From: Prochlorococcus sp. AG-355-N18
Lineage (GTDB): Bacteria; Cyanobacteriota; Cyanobacteriia; PCC-6307; Cyanobiaceae
DNA length: 64,000 bases
Assembly: GCA_003278535.1 (NCBI GenBank)
Contig: QCEG01000001.1
Location: forward strand, 244,803-308,802
Direction: 5' to 3'
Shown: piece by piece, positions 1 through 9,792 of the stretch
How positions within the stretch are numbered: position 1 is the first letter of the stretch
Layout: each line of letters starts with the position of its first letter
Position numbers and translations under genes: made by a program
Notes under the pieces: generated by a model
Seen by the model: only the letters and a program-made list of their open reading frames with translations
Database searches by the model: none
What the model was told of the DNA's origin: nothing

Positions 1-1
1 A

Positions 2-649
2 GAGTCTTTTTTAACGATCATTAATGCCTTTAGTTCAATGTTTAATGCTAGAAGCATTTTAGATGGAGTCAGCTTATCTAATAAAAATTCTATTGGAGAG
101 AAACTATCTACAGAAGCACTTAATATTTATGATGATGGTCTTCACGAAAAGAATATTTCTTCATCACCATTTGATGGAGAGGGAACTCCCACCAAAAGAC
201 TATGTCTAATTAACAAAGGGAGAATTGAAAATTTCATACATTCTGAATCAACTGCAAGAATATTTAAAACAATCCCTACAGGCCACGCTGGACTAGGATC
301 AAAAGTCTCAGTATCTCCTGATTGGATAGTAGTTGAGAAGTCAGAGGAAAACTTTGATCTAAAAACATCATTAGATCACTCTACATATGAGGGAGAATTT
401 GTTTATATCGAAGAATTAAATGCAATCCATGCAGGTGTCAGAGCAAGTCAAGGTTCATTCTCTCTTCCATTTGATGGATGGCTCTATAAAAACGGTAAAA
501 AAATCTCAATAGATTCTGCCACTGTAGCAGGGGATATTAAATATCTTTTTAAAAATATAGTAAATATTGAATCAAGCCAGGAGATAACAACAAGTGGAAT
601 TTCTCCACATATATGGGTAGATGAATTATCAATTACTGGTGACGCGTGA
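2..649 (+). CDS. pmbA: TldD/PmbA family metalloprotease, C-terminal part (5' end outside window)
   Basis: The reading frame is open from the window edge, so the N-terminus is missing. The visible 216 residues show the C-terminal half of the TldD/PmbA (modulator of DNA gyrase) family: a DDG..EKN segment, SPFDGEGTPTKR, a GLGSKVSVSP stretch and the late HAGVRASQGSFSLPFDGWLYKNGK region. Family members form a TldD/TldE (PmbA) heterodimer that degrades unfolded peptides, known in E. coli for microcin B17 maturation and CcdA turnover; the cyanobacterial substrate is unknown. The stop codon overlaps the GTG start of fmt by four bases (GTGA), so the two are translationally linked. TldD and PmbA paralogues are hard to separate from a fragment; PmbA is favoured by position before fmt. 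Confidence 0.85.
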   Translation, partial: ESFLTIINAFSSMFNARSILDGVSLSNKNSIGEKLSTEALNIYDDGLHEKNISSSPFDGEGTPTKRLCLINKGRIENFIHSESTARIFKTIPTGHAGLGSKVSVSPDWIVVEKSEENFDLKTSLDHSTYEGEFVYIEELNAIHAGVRASQGSFSLPFDGWLYKNGKKISIDSATVAGDIKYLFKNIVNIESSQEITTSGISPHIWVDELSITGDA

Positions 650-1632
650 GAATAATATTCTGGGGAACACCTGAATATTCTATTGCAAGCCTTGATATTT
701 TTATTAAATCTAAGCACGAGGTTATTGCAGTAGTTAGCCAACCGGATAAGAAAAGATCTAGAGGAAATAAATTAATATCCTCTCCTGTTAAAAGCTTTGC
801 CGAGCACGAATCCATAAAAATATATACTCCAGCAAAAATCAGGGACAATAAACATTTTATAAATGAACTTAAATCACTATCTTGTGATTTATTTATTGTT
901 ATAGCTTACGGGAAAATTTTACCCAAAGAGATATTGGAAATCCCAAAATTTGGTTGCTGGAACGCACATGCTTCATTACTTCCAAGATGGCGTGGTGCTG
1001 CTCCAATCCAATGGGCCCTAATAAAAGGCGATGAATATACTGGTGTAGGAATTATGAAAATGAATGAGGGACTAGATACCGGCGACTTATTATTGGAAGA
1101 AAAAATTAAAATCGATAATGACGATAATTTAAATACACTATCCGAAAAACTTAGTATTTTATCTGCAAAATTATTTTTAAATGCTACATCACAACTAGAA
1201 GAAAATATTTATAAAAATACGAATTCTCAATTAACAAAACAAAATCTCCTTGGGAGAGAAATTACTTATGCAAGAATGATTGAAAAATCAGACTTTAAAG
1301 TTGATTGGGGTATAGATGCAAATAAAATTTATCAAAAAATAAAAGCATTATACCCACGAGCTAATACAACTTTTAGAGGTAAAAACCTAAAAATACTTAA
1401 TATCAAAGTTTTGAGTAGTGATGAAATTAAAAATGAAAAATACCTTTTCAAGAGCAATTATTCAAGACCGGGTATTATTCTTGCTGTAAAAGAAAATGAA
1501 GGAATAATAATTTCAACTAAAACTGATCCGATTATTTTGTTAGAAGCAAAACTTGAAGGCAAAAACATTTCTAGCAAAAAGCAATTGATTCAACAGTTAA
1601 ATCCCTCAGTAGGTGAATGTCTCTCAGATTAA
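646..1632 (+). CDS. fmt: Methionyl-tRNA formyltransferase
   Basis: The enzyme formylates the amino group of methionyl-tRNA(fMet) with 10-formyltetrahydrofolate before translation initiation. The 328-aa length is normal for the family. The N-terminal formyltransferase domain starts RIIFWGTPEYS and carries the catalytic N-x-H region NAHASLLPRWRGAAPIQW and the catalytic Asp in GLDTGDLL; the C-terminal OB-like tRNA-binding domain follows from about residue 205. The start is GTG, overlapping the upstream stop. The initiator tRNA that it acts on is also in this window (24,455). The 3' end overlaps the convergent TerC gene by four bases. Confidence 0.95.
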   Translation: MRIIFWGTPEYSIASLDIFIKSKHEVIAVVSQPDKKRSRGNKLISSPVKSFAEHESIKIYTPAKIRDNKHFINELKSLSCDLFIVIAYGKILPKEILEIPKFGCWNAHASLLPRWRGAAPIQWALIKGDEYTGVGIMKMNEGLDTGDLLLEEKIKIDNDDNLNTLSEKLSILSAKLFLNATSQLEENIYKNTNSQLTKQNLLGREITYARMIEKSDFKVDWGIDANKIYQKIKALYPRANTTFRGKNLKILNIKVLSSDEIKNEKYLFKSNYSRPGIILAVKENEGIIISTKTDPIILLEAKLEGKNISSKKQLIQQLNPSVGECLSD

Positions 1633-2339
1633 GTTTTAGATATTTTTTTAGAGAATCCCCAAATGAAAGTAAAAAGAATCAAAAAATAAAAATAATAGTC
1701 TGGAAGAATAGATTCTTTAATTAATGTATTTAGTAAAAGTTTAATCCCAACTATTAAAATTGCTACGTAACCGGCTGTTTCTAATCTAGAAAATATATCC
1801 AGAAGTTTTAGAAAAATCCCGGATGTAAATCTTAAGGCTAATACTCCAATCACTGCTCCAAATATAATTAATATGTATTGATCGCTTATAGCTACTGCAG
1901 TAGTAATACTGTCTATGGAAAAAGCAAAATCAGTAACTGAAAGAAGGGCTACAACCCTTAAAAACCTAAAATTATTTTTATTATTGTCTGTCCCATTTTT
2001 AGAGTTTTCTATATCTGAATTTAAAAAAACATTAGAGAAGAATAAATATATTAAATAAAAACCAGCAAAAACTCTAATAAGAATAAATTTTAGAAGAAAA
2101 TTAGATAATATGATAAGAATAATTCTAAATAATAAAGATATTGTTACACCAATATTTAAGGCTCTTGACCTTAATTCTGAACTGTCGAGAGATTTAGTAA
2201 GAGAAGCTAGTGCGACAGCATTGTCTGCCGATAATAATAATTCTAGAGCAATTAATATTGGTAAAAGTGTAAGGATTTCGTACCAACTGTCTACCTGATC
2301 TAAGGTGGGTATAAAAGAATTTATTGCGGCTGAATCCAT
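1629..2339 (-). CDS. TerC-family integral membrane protein
   Basis: This is a polytopic membrane protein of 236 aa. Two TerC signature stretches are visible: LELLLSADNAVALA near residue 33 and VTDFAFSIDSI around residue 135. Both place acidic residues inside membrane helices, as expected for metal-ion transport. TerC proteins are linked to tellurite resistance, manganese export and, in chloroplasts and cyanobacteria, thylakoid biogenesis; which role applies here is not shown. I take the ATG at 2339 as the start; a TTG one codon upstream is also possible. It converges on fmt with a four-base overlap. Confidence 0.85.
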   Translation of the reverse strand: MDSAAINSFIPTLDQVDSWYEILTLLPILIALELLLSADNAVALASLTKSLDSSELRSRALNIGVTISLLFRIILIILSNFLLKFILIRVFAGFYLIYLFFSNVFLNSDIENSKNGTDNNKNNFRFLRVVALLSVTDFAFSIDSITTAVAISDQYILIIFGAVIGVLALRFTSGIFLKLLDIFSRLETAGYVAILIVGIKLLLNTLIKESILPDYYFYFLILFTFIWGFSKKISKT

Positions 2340-2413
2340 CAAATATTATTCACAATCAGTATAAAATCTAATATAATATAACCGATATTTGTAATCAAGA
2401 TTGTTAGCTATAA

Positions 2414-5400
2414 ATGAGTTTAAATACTTTAGTTGATTATATTTCGAACTCACAAATTACATCTGAATTAATAAAAAGAATTTCAAAAAATAATGAATTA
2501 AATATTGTTGGTTCAAGTAGATATGCTAAATCAATAATCTTAGATAGCATCGCAAAAAAAGAGGAAAAAAATATATTATTAATTTGTCCTAATGTAGAAA
2601 TTGCCTACAAATGGATTGGCTATTTTGAAAGTATAAATGATAAAGCAGTTTTATATTATCCTCCAACAGAACATCTACCATACGCATCAATTAATAAATC
2701 CAAAGAGATTGAATTTAGTCAGCTTACTGTTTTATCGAAATTAATAAAAAAAGAGAAAAATGAACTTAATATTGTTATATCAACAGAGAGATCACTACAA
2801 CCTCATCTAATAAATAAAAACTTATTAGTTGAAAACAAGTTAGATTTGAAAAAAGGGGTTCGAATCGAGATTCAAGAATTAGCAAATAAACTTACTTTGC
2901 TGGGCTATAAGAAGGATAATTTAACTTCAACAGAAGGATTCTGGAGTAGGAGAGGGGAAATAATAGATATTTATCCTGTCAATCATGAGTTTCCAATAAG
3001 ATTAGAATTTTTTGATAATGTAATTGAGAAAATAAGAGAATATGATCCCCATACACAGAAAACATTAGAAAGTATCAATAATATTGAAATAATACAGGCT
3101 GGATTTGATTTGCTAATAAAAGATAAGTTAAATAATTTATCTAAGAACAGTCTTTTTAATTCAGAAGATATAAATAAAAATAATCTTGATCGTTATTTAG
3201 GAATAATCGAAAAAGAACCCTCAAATATAATAGATTTTATAACTAGGGAAACAATTCTCGTAATTGATGAATTAGAAGATTGTAAAAAATTTGCAAATAA
3301 TTGGTATCTAGATTCAGAAAGTAATTTTGATAATTGTGCGCATGAATTAAATGAGAACCTTAAAAATAATGACATTAATTTAGAGGGCAAACCTAATTTG
3401 CATTTAAAGTTTGACGAGATATTAAATTCACTAGGAAATTTTAATTTAATAAAATTTTATGAATTTGAATCTAAAGTCAATATTGATAATAGGTTTTTGT
3501 TAAACGATAAAAGATTAAATTCATACTCTAAAAATATAGGAAAATTATCCAATGATATAAATAAAAATATAAAAAATAATGAAAAAGTATGGATATTATC
3601 AGCACAACCATTGAGAACTAGGACATTACTTTTTGAGCACGAATGTAATGCAAACTTCTTAAATAATCCTAATGATATTGATGAAGCATTTAAGTCAATT
3701 AATAATTCAACTCCTTTAATTTTAAAAAATAAGAACAATTATGAAATCGAGGGTTTTTATCTTCCGATATGGAAAGTTGTCCTAATAACAGATAAAGAAT
3801 TATTTTCACAACAATCTCTTTTTAATAATGTATTCATAAGAAGAAAAAAAAGAAGTGTCAATTCAAATATATCTTTAAATAAGATTAGCCCCGGTGATTT
3901 TATAGTTCATAAAAATCATGGAATAGGTAAATTTTTAAAAATAGAAAAAATAAATATTACTGGAGATTCAAGAGATTATTTAGTCATTCAGTATCTGGAT
4001 GGGAAGATAAGTGTTGCCGCTGATCAACTTGGTAGTGTTAACAGATATAGATCAAGCGGGAAAATAAAGCCAAAAATAAATAAATTAGGAGGGACTGAAT
4101 GGGAAAGAATAAAAGATAAAAACAAGAAACAAATCAAAAAAGTGGCTGTCGATATTTTAAAACTTTATGCAAAAAGAGAAAAATTAAAGGGATACATTTA
4201 CCCAGCAGACGGTCCTTGGCAAGATGAATTAGAGGAATCATTCCCTTATCAGCCAACACCTGATCAAATTACTGCTGTAGAAGAAATAAAATCTGATATG
4301 GAAAGTGATAAGCCAATGGACAGGCTAGTTTGTGGAGATGTAGGATTTGGCAAAACAGAAGTCGCCGTTCGGGCTATTTTTAAGGCTATTTCATCAGGCA
4401 AACAGGTAATATTACTAGCACCCACAACAATCCTAGCTCAGCAACATTGGAGAACAATAAACAATAGATTTTCACCTTACCCAATAAAAGTTTCATTACT
4501 AAATAGATTCAAAACCGTTAATGAAAGAAAGGAAATCTATGCAGGTTTGAAAAATAACAAAATTGATTTAGTGGTAGCAACGCACCAAATTTTAGGAAAA
4601 GAAATAGAAATGAAAAACTTAGGACTACTTGTCATTGATGAAGAACAAAGATTTGGAGTAAGGCAAAAGGAGAAAATTAAAAAAATCAAAACCAATATAG
4701 ACGTTTTAACTCTTTCGGCAACTCCAATTCCAAGAACTCTTTATATGAGTTTATCTGGACTAAGGCAAATGAGCTTACTCAATACTCCTCCTCCATCAAG
4801 AAGATCAATAAAAACCTATTTATCTGAAACAGATATGGATGTTATAAGAACTGCAATTAATCAAGAACTTGATAGGGGAGGTCAAATTTTTTATGTTCTT
4901 CCAAGAATTTCTGATATTGATCAGGCTGTAAACAAATTAAAAAATATGTTTCCCAGCTTAAAATTTATTATTGCTCATGGGCAAATGAACGAAACAGAGC
5001 TAGAAAATGCAATGATTGCTTTTAATAATGGAGAAGTAGATCTAATGATATGCACAACGATCATTGAAAGTGGATTAGACATCCCTAAAGTAAATACAAT
5101 CATTATTGAAGATTCTCATAAATTTGGGCTTTCACAACTTTATCAACTTAGAGGAAGAGTTGGTAGAAGCGGTGTACAAGCACATGCTTGGTTATTTTAT
5201 CCAAATATTAATAAAATTAATGAAGCTGCAAAACAAAGATTGAGAGCAATAAAAGACTTTTCAGAGCTAGGAAGTGGATACCAACTTGCTATGAAAGATA
5301 TGGAAATAAGAGGCGTCGGGAGTTTACTAGGAGAAGAACAAAGTGGGAAGGTTAATGCTATTGGATATGATTTATATATAGAAATGCTCCATGAGGCTAT

Positions 5401-5923
5401 TTCAGAAATCAGTGGGCAAGAGATACCTGAAGTCAACGACACTCAAATTGATCTACCAATAAATGCATTTATACCTGCAACATGGATATTAAACAGAGAA
5501 GAAAAACTTGAGGCTTACAAATCTGCTACTGAATGTTCAAATAATGATGAACTAACTGAATTGGCTACAGACTGGGTGAATAGATATGGAAACTTACCCA
5601 AACCTGTTGAGTCCTTAATTATGATAATGAGACTGAAATTACTAGCAAAAAAATGTGGTTTTAATAAGATCAAGCTCAAAAAGCCTAATATATTGATAGA
5701 GACAAAACTAAAAAATTCTACTTTTAAATTACTTAAAAATTCTTTAGCAAGTAGTGTCCAAAACAAATTTAATTTTAATGAAGGCGAACAATTATCAATC
5801 ATCACTATAAGGGGTTTAGGTGCAACTGAAATTCAAAATCAAATTGATCAACTAATGTTGTGGTTAGGGTCTTTTGAAAGAGAAATAAAGAATTTCGATA
5901 AAGAACTTATTAAAAGAGAATAA
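2414..5923 (+). CDS. mfd: Transcription-repair coupling factor Mfd
   Basis: The 1,169-aa ATP-dependent DNA translocase removes RNA polymerase stalled at lesions and recruits UvrA. Domains in order: UvrB-like N-terminal region (about 1-350), RNA-polymerase-interacting CarD-like module around residues 490-560 (SPGDFIVHKNHGIGKF), RecG-type motor with Walker A GDVGFGKTE at 641-649, the DEEQRFG box, LSATPIPRTLYMS, motif VI QLRGRVGRSG, and the TRCF C-terminal domain. Length and order match the family. It is a stand-alone gene, divergent from TerC, with ATG directly downstream of an AT-rich promoter region. Confidence 0.97.
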   Translation: MSLNTLVDYISNSQITSELIKRISKNNELNIVGSSRYAKSIILDSIAKKEEKNILLICPNVEIAYKWIGYFESINDKAVLYYPPTEHLPYASINKSKEIEFSQLTVLSKLIKKEKNELNIVISTERSLQPHLINKNLLVENKLDLKKGVRIEIQELANKLTLLGYKKDNLTSTEGFWSRRGEIIDIYPVNHEFPIRLEFFDNVIEKIREYDPHTQKTLESINNIEIIQAGFDLLIKDKLNNLSKNSLFNSEDINKNNLDRYLGIIEKEPSNIIDFITRETILVIDELEDCKKFANNWYLDSESNFDNCAHELNENLKNNDINLEGKPNLHLKFDEILNSLGNFNLIKFYEFESKVNIDNRFLLNDKRLNSYSKNIGKLSNDINKNIKNNEKVWILSAQPLRTRTLLFEHECNANFLNNPNDIDEAFKSINNSTPLILKNKNNYEIEGFYLPIWKVVLITDKELFSQQSLFNNVFIRRKKRSVNSNISLNKISPGDFIVHKNHGIGKFLKIEKINITGDSRDYLVIQYLDGKISVAADQLGSVNRYRSSGKIKPKINKLGGTEWERIKDKNKKQIKKVAVDILKLYAKREKLKGYIYPADGPWQDELEESFPYQPTPDQITAVEEIKSDMESDKPMDRLVCGDVGFGKTEVAVRAIFKAISSGKQVILLAPTTILAQQHWRTINNRFSPYPIKVSLLNRFKTVNERKEIYAGLKNNKIDLVVATHQILGKEIEMKNLGLLVIDEEQRFGVRQKEKIKKIKTNIDVLTLSATPIPRTLYMSLSGLRQMSLLNTPPPSRRSIKTYLSETDMDVIRTAINQELDRGGQIFYVLPRISDIDQAVNKLKNMFPSLKFIIAHGQMNETELENAMIAFNNGEVDLMICTTIIESGLDIPKVNTIIIEDSHKFGLSQLYQLRGRVGRSGVQAHAWLFYPNINKINEAAKQRLRAIKDFSELGSGYQLAMKDMEIRGVGSLLGEEQSGKVNAIGYDLYIEMLHEAISEISGQEIPEVNDTQIDLPINAFIPATWILNREEKLEAYKSATECSNNDELTELATDWVNRYGNLPKPVESLIMIMRLKLLAKKCGFNKIKLKKPNILIETKLKNSTFKLLKNSLASSVQNKFNFNEGEQLSIITIRGLGATEIQNQIDQLMLWLGSFEREIKNFDKELIKRE

Positions 5924-5995
5924 ATTATTAAAAAATTATTTAAAATCCGCGAATCAGTTTGATTTCGGTTAGGTTTATAAAAATTTATTTCTTTT

Positions 5996-6157
5996 ATGGG
6001 TGAATATATAGACGTCGGAATCCAAACTTCGATTTTACCTTTATCCATTATTCTTTCATCAATATTTCTTGGCATATTTGCATTATTTGGAGAAGAAACA
6101 GAAAATGATGATGATGATTCTGATTCAGGAAGTGGTGGCTTAATGCAACCTATTTGA
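5996..6157 (+). CDS. Small single-membrane-segment protein with acidic, glycine-rich tail
   Basis: The 53-aa ORF starts at ATG with one hydrophobic segment (IQTSILPLSIILSSIFLGIF), then EENDDDDSDSGSGG and a short LMQP end. It is not assigned a function. Its architecture (membrane helix, run of Asp, GGGL/I, P) matches the 60-aa protein at 34,184 in the island, so the two may be paralogues. It converges on the gene at 6160, leaving two bases between stops. Confidence 0.7.
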   Translation: MGEYIDVGIQTSILPLSIILSSIFLGIFALFGEETENDDDDSDSGSGGLMQPI

Positions 6158-6159
6158 AA

Positions 6160-6528
6160 TTATTTATAAACAAATTGTTTTGATTTTCTCTTAAAGACTC
6201 TAAATAACCTATTTAAAGAACCTATCATTAAAATAAGAGCAATAAAAGAAAATACAAAAATAAAAATCACCAAAAATATTTCATATAAATATGAAAAGAG
6301 ATCAATTAATAATAAAAAAGACTTATTAAAAGTCGAAGGTAGATTTTGTAAAAGCAAATTTTTATTAGGAATTAAATAATTTATGAAAACTAATAAAGCA
6401 CTCAAAATAAACAATAAGAAAGATTCAGTAAATAGTCTTCTATTAGATTTTCTTCTTAAATTTAATTTTTTTTTAAAAATATTTTTATCAGATTTAATAT
6501 TCAAATTTGGGATGTTTAAATCTGCCAT
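6160..6528 (-). CDS. Hypothetical membrane protein, two predicted segments
   Basis: The 122-aa protein has a basic N-terminal stretch (KKKLNLRRKSNRR), a hydrophobic segment near 35-52 and a second long one near 83-108, then a basic tail. I do not recognise a family. The basic N-terminus followed by membrane segments predicts a cytoplasmic N-terminus. It is leftward and upstream of the rest of this leftward run. Confidence 0.6.
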   Translation of the reverse strand: MADLNIPNLNIKSDKNIFKKKLNLRRKSNRRLFTESFLLFILSALLVFINYLIPNKNLLLQNLPSTFNKSFLLLIDLFSYLYEIFLVIFIFVFSFIALILMIGSLNRLFRVFKRKSKQFVYK

Positions 6529-6615
6529 GGATCAAAGCTCAAAAAATAAATTTGAATTACTCTGAAAAGAATTTACCTATAGTATCGTATTTGTATTTAA
6601 GATGCTAATGGATCT

Positions 6616-7206
6616 TTATTTTTGATTTATTTGTTCTTTATTTTCTATATTTTCAAAAGGACTATAAAAATAAATTAGAGAAGAAGAGAATAGAATTAAA
6701 GAGCAAATTGCAATAAACGGTGGAATAAAGAAATTGAAAAATTTAATTTTTTTATTTAACCCAAATCTTAATTTTTTAGGAAAGTTATTAAGTATATCAG
6801 TTTTTTTTATTCTTACTTTTGGAGATTCATTTAACTGATCAAAACAATTTATTGTATCTGAAAGCAATGAATTACCAATCTTTAAAACTAAAGGCTTTAC
6901 ATTAGGTCTAGAGCTCTTGAGAACGATATTATGTAGGTGGAGATTTTCGGCTCTTATATCTATTAATTTAGACTCATATATTGGGATATCGTTTTTGATT
7001 AAAAGATTTGAATAAATATAAAAAGCATCCATAATAGGCCCCAAATGTTCAATTTTTCCTTCTATAAGTGGTTTATCAACTATGGTTAATTTCCATTGAG
7101 AAATTATAGATATTTGATCTTTATTTTCATTATTGGAATAATCTGGCAATCCGATTATTTCGAGACTTGCTGAAGATTGATGAAATGACAATTTATTTTG
7201 CATCAT
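6616..7206 (-). CDS. Cyanobacterial DUF4335-type protein
   Basis: The 196-aa protein has a soluble N-terminal domain opening SASLEIIGLPDYS and SQWKLTIVDKPLIEGK, followed by one C-terminal membrane segment (about 160-182). The combination resembles DUF4335, a cyanobacterium-specific family of unknown function that commonly neighbours a DUF3038 gene, as here. The start follows the stop of the upstream gene by two bases, implying co-transcription. A second ATG one codon later is an alternative start. Assignment is by recall of the family pattern, not by alignment. Confidence 0.65.
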   Translation of the reverse strand: MMQNKLSFHQSSASLEIIGLPDYSNNENKDQISIISQWKLTIVDKPLIEGKIEHLGPIMDAFYIYSNLLIKNDIPIYESKLIDIRAENLHLHNIVLKSSRPNVKPLVLKIGNSLLSDTINCFDQLNESPKVRIKKTDILNNFPKKLRFGLNKKIKFFNFFIPPFIAICSLILFSSSLIYFYSPFENIENKEQINQK

Positions 7207-7207
7207 A

Positions 7208-7663
7208 TTAAAAATCGTATAACAAATTCTTCAACTTTTGATAACCCTGATTTGAAATGCAAAAAGATAAAATAAGCAAAGATTTTATGATTATCTCATC
7301 ATTTTCAGCTTGATTTAAAAGCTTTTTGACTCTCATACTATCAATATTAAATCTCTCTTTAATCAACTCAATAAATCTCTTATTAAAATCATTCCAAATA
7401 ACTGAATTCTCTTCAAGATCTTCTTTGGATTTCAATATCTCTCTGATATAAGGATATAAATATTTAGACATTTCAACTGTAATTCTTATTAAGGCATCGA
7501 ATTCATTAAGTTTAATATTGTTGGTAACGTAAGATTTTCTCAATGGATTATTGTTCCTTAATTTCCAAATAGTCACTTTATTTGGTAAAACATTATTTAG
7601 ATTAAGTCTATTTGATAAGGCGTAAAAGGACTGGATACCATTTAAGTCAATTGTTTCTAGCAT
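7208..7663 (-). CDS. Cyanobacterial DUF3038-type protein
   Basis: The 151-aa soluble, mainly helical protein is the first gene of a two-gene leftward unit with the DUF4335-type protein. Size, helical pattern and partner suggest DUF3038, a family of unknown function restricted to cyanobacteria. No catalytic motif is visible. The N-terminal MLETIDLNGIQSFYALSN fits the family start, so the ATG at 7663 is kept. Confidence 0.6.
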   Translation of the reverse strand: MLETIDLNGIQSFYALSNRLNLNNVLPNKVTIWKLRNNNPLRKSYVTNNIKLNEFDALIRITVEMSKYLYPYIREILKSKEDLEENSVIWNDFNKRFIELIKERFNIDSMRVKKLLNQAENDEIIIKSLLILSFCISNQGYQKLKNLLYDF

Positions 7664-7772
7664 TAATATTAATAAATCAAGCTTCTCTATAGATTTTCTT
7701 GATACCTGATTACCTCTAGTTAAAAATGTAATTGTTCTTTATTTAAAATATGTTCTAATTATAACAGGATTA

Positions 7773-7970
7773 TTAATCCATTTTTTGAAATAAAAATGAA
7801 TATAACTTATCTAGTTCTTCATTAGTTAGCATTCCATAACTCCATAATAATATTGGTAATGTAGTGTTATTCTTTATGGACAATTTTATACCAAGTTCTA
7901 TAGTAGATTCATCTAAACCTAATTCATTAAATAAATAAATTATCATTTCTCTAGATACATGATTATTCAT
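7773..7970 (-). CDS. DUF2949 family protein
   Basis: The 65-aa protein matches the DUF2949 pattern: a helical N-terminus ending in LGLDESTIELGIKLS, then LPILLWSYGMLTNEELDKLYSFL. DUF2949 is a cyanobacterial family of unknown function. The gene starts five bases after the stop of the upstream flavoprotein gene and is probably the last gene of the dapB-led transcript. Confidence 0.75.
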   Translation of the reverse strand: MNNHVSREMIIYLFNELGLDESTIELGIKLSIKNNTTLPILLWSYGMLTNEELDKLYSFLFQKMD

Positions 7971-7975
7971 GAATT

Positions 7976-9130
7976 CTATTTAATACTTGAGTAAATGAGA
8001 GATTTAGTCATTTGATTTAGGACTAATTTTCTTGTAAAAAGAAATTTATTTAAAAGTAAAAATGAAAATTTCCTAATTGGAAATAAAAAAACATTTCTAT
8101 TAGCAAAAATTGATATTAATGAGTCAGTTATAAAAATAGTGAAAATAATATCTAAAATTCTGCTTGAAAAATACTTAAATTTAAATAATATCAATTGCAT
8201 TTTTGTAATAGCAGTATTTTTATTAAAAAGATCATAAATAGTATTAACATCTCTCCAACAAGTATTTAGACCCTGACCACCAACAGGATGAAATGTATGA
8301 AATGCATCTCCTACAAAAACTAATTTTTTAAAATCTAAAACTGGTAAATTTAAGGATAATGAAACAGGAAAAATATTAAATTCGCCAATTATTTGGTCCA
8401 ACTTAAATTCATCTGGCAAGATTGTTGACAAATTATCCATTAAATAATTCTTGTCAGAATTTAACCTTTCAATTGCCTTTAATGTACTGGAAGTCCAAAT
8501 TACTTGATATATGTTTTTTCCTAATGGTAATAATGCAAGTGGGCCTTCCTTTCTAAAAATTTCATAAGCACGTTTTTCACAATGACCTCTAAGATAAACT
8601 TTAAAAGTTAAACAAGACTGACTATAAGATTTTTTTATATCAACAAAATCTAAGAATTTTTTATCAATTGAATTTGCTCCTGTTGAAAAGAATTGATAAT
8701 CAAATACTATTTTTTTACTTAACAAACTCTGTGTTGTCATAAAAAAAATATTTTCATAATTATCAATCTCTTGAAAAAACACGTTCATGAGATCCGAATG
8801 TTTAACAACCCAACCAATATTTTCAGCAGACCTTATATCATTATCTAAGTCAGAAGTTGACAAATTGGTAAAAGCAGAAGTTACGCTATCTGAAATTGAA
8901 AGGGTATCAAAGCCAAATAAAAATGGTTCTAATTTTTCCCAAAGTCTGAATTTAGATAAGATTTTTCTTGTTGAATGGGTAATTGCATAAGTTTTATCCT
9001 TATCAATTAATCTATCTTTTGTTAATAAATCAGTTAAAAAAATATTGCAATCAAATTTTGAGAGTGCAATTGAAAGTAATAAACCTGTAGGACCTGATCC
9101 AACAATTTTAAAATTAAATTTATTTTTCAT
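7976..9130 (-). CDS. UbiH/COQ6-family FAD-dependent monooxygenase
   Basis: The 384-aa flavoprotein has an N-terminal dinucleotide-binding fold (KIVGSGPTGLLLSIAL, residues 6-21), a substrate region, and the second FAD motif VFVGDAFHTFHPVGGQGLN near 274-292, the GDAAH-type box of aromatic-ring hydroxylases. UbiH relatives hydroxylate quinone precursors; in cyanobacteria, which make plastoquinone rather than ubiquinone, the substrate is uncertain. It is the third gene of a tight leftward group led by dapB. Confidence 0.85.
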   Translation of the reverse strand: MKNKFNFKIVGSGPTGLLLSIALSKFDCNIFLTDLLTKDRLIDKDKTYAITHSTRKILSKFRLWEKLEPFLFGFDTLSISDSVTSAFTNLSTSDLDNDIRSAENIGWVVKHSDLMNVFFQEIDNYENIFFMTTQSLLSKKIVFDYQFFSTGANSIDKKFLDFVDIKKSYSQSCLTFKVYLRGHCEKRAYEIFRKEGPLALLPLGKNIYQVIWTSSTLKAIERLNSDKNYLMDNLSTILPDEFKLDQIIGEFNIFPVSLSLNLPVLDFKKLVFVGDAFHTFHPVGGQGLNTCWRDVNTIYDLFNKNTAITKMQLILFKFKYFSSRILDIIFTIFITDSLISIFANRNVFLFPIRKFSFLLLNKFLFTRKLVLNQMTKSLIYSSIK

Positions 9131-9149
9131 TACATTATATAAGCATCAA

Positions 9150-9791
9150 CTATCTATTCAAATAAATATAGCAAATTTCCTCAAATGCTGGTCTTAATAA
9201 ATAGGGGTACTCACCAACCCATAAGTTAATTTCAGGAAGCCAAGCATCGGTCAAATAAAAATCTCTGTCAAAATTACGGTTATCAGATGTTATTAAACAT
9301 CTAATACTCGAACCCACCCTAATTTGACTGTGCTTATTTTCCATAGGAAAACTTAATTTTTCCAAATAACCATCTTCATCTTCTAATTCAAGTACTAACC
9401 ATGTCCTTTTGTTTTCGATAACTTCTAATCGACCTTGCCTATTAGATTGTTCTCTTGAACTTTCAATCTTTTCAGTTTTATAGATATCTGATATGTAACC
9501 ATCAAATATAGAAAAGAATTTATATTTTCTTATTTGCAAATTTTTTCTGCTTGATTCAAGAATTGGGCCCCAGATGATATACAAAAAGAAACCTACACAT
9601 AGGAATAACCAGAAATTATTAGCTTGATCTCCAGTCGAACTAATAATTAATGAGATAAATCCACCAATTGAAGAAACTATTACTCTTTGAAGAATTTTTC
9701 TCGGATTCCCCAACGCGTACTTAAATTGGCTTCCTGTACCAACTGCTGGAATAAGTTTTGAAATTTGACTTGAATTAATTGGAATTATCAT
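9150..9791 (-). CDS. Conserved cyanobacterial membrane-anchored protein
   Basis: The 213-aa protein has two adjacent hydrophobic segments near residues 35-75, then a soluble domain of beta character ending in GEYPYLLRPAFEEICYIYLNR. I recognise it only as a conserved cyanobacterial hypothetical; database entries calling relatives phosphate ABC transporter permeases are not supported by anything visible here. Its start is one base past the dapB stop, so the two are co-transcribed. Confidence 0.75.
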   Translation of the reverse strand: MIIPINSSQISKLIPAVGTGSQFKYALGNPRKILQRVIVSSIGGFISLIISSTGDQANNFWLFLCVGFFLYIIWGPILESSRKNLQIRKYKFFSIFDGYISDIYKTEKIESSREQSNRQGRLEVIENKRTWLVLELEDEDGYLEKLSFPMENKHSQIRVGSSIRCLITSDNRNFDRDFYLTDAWLPEINLWVGEYPYLLRPAFEEICYIYLNR

Positions 9792-9792
9792 T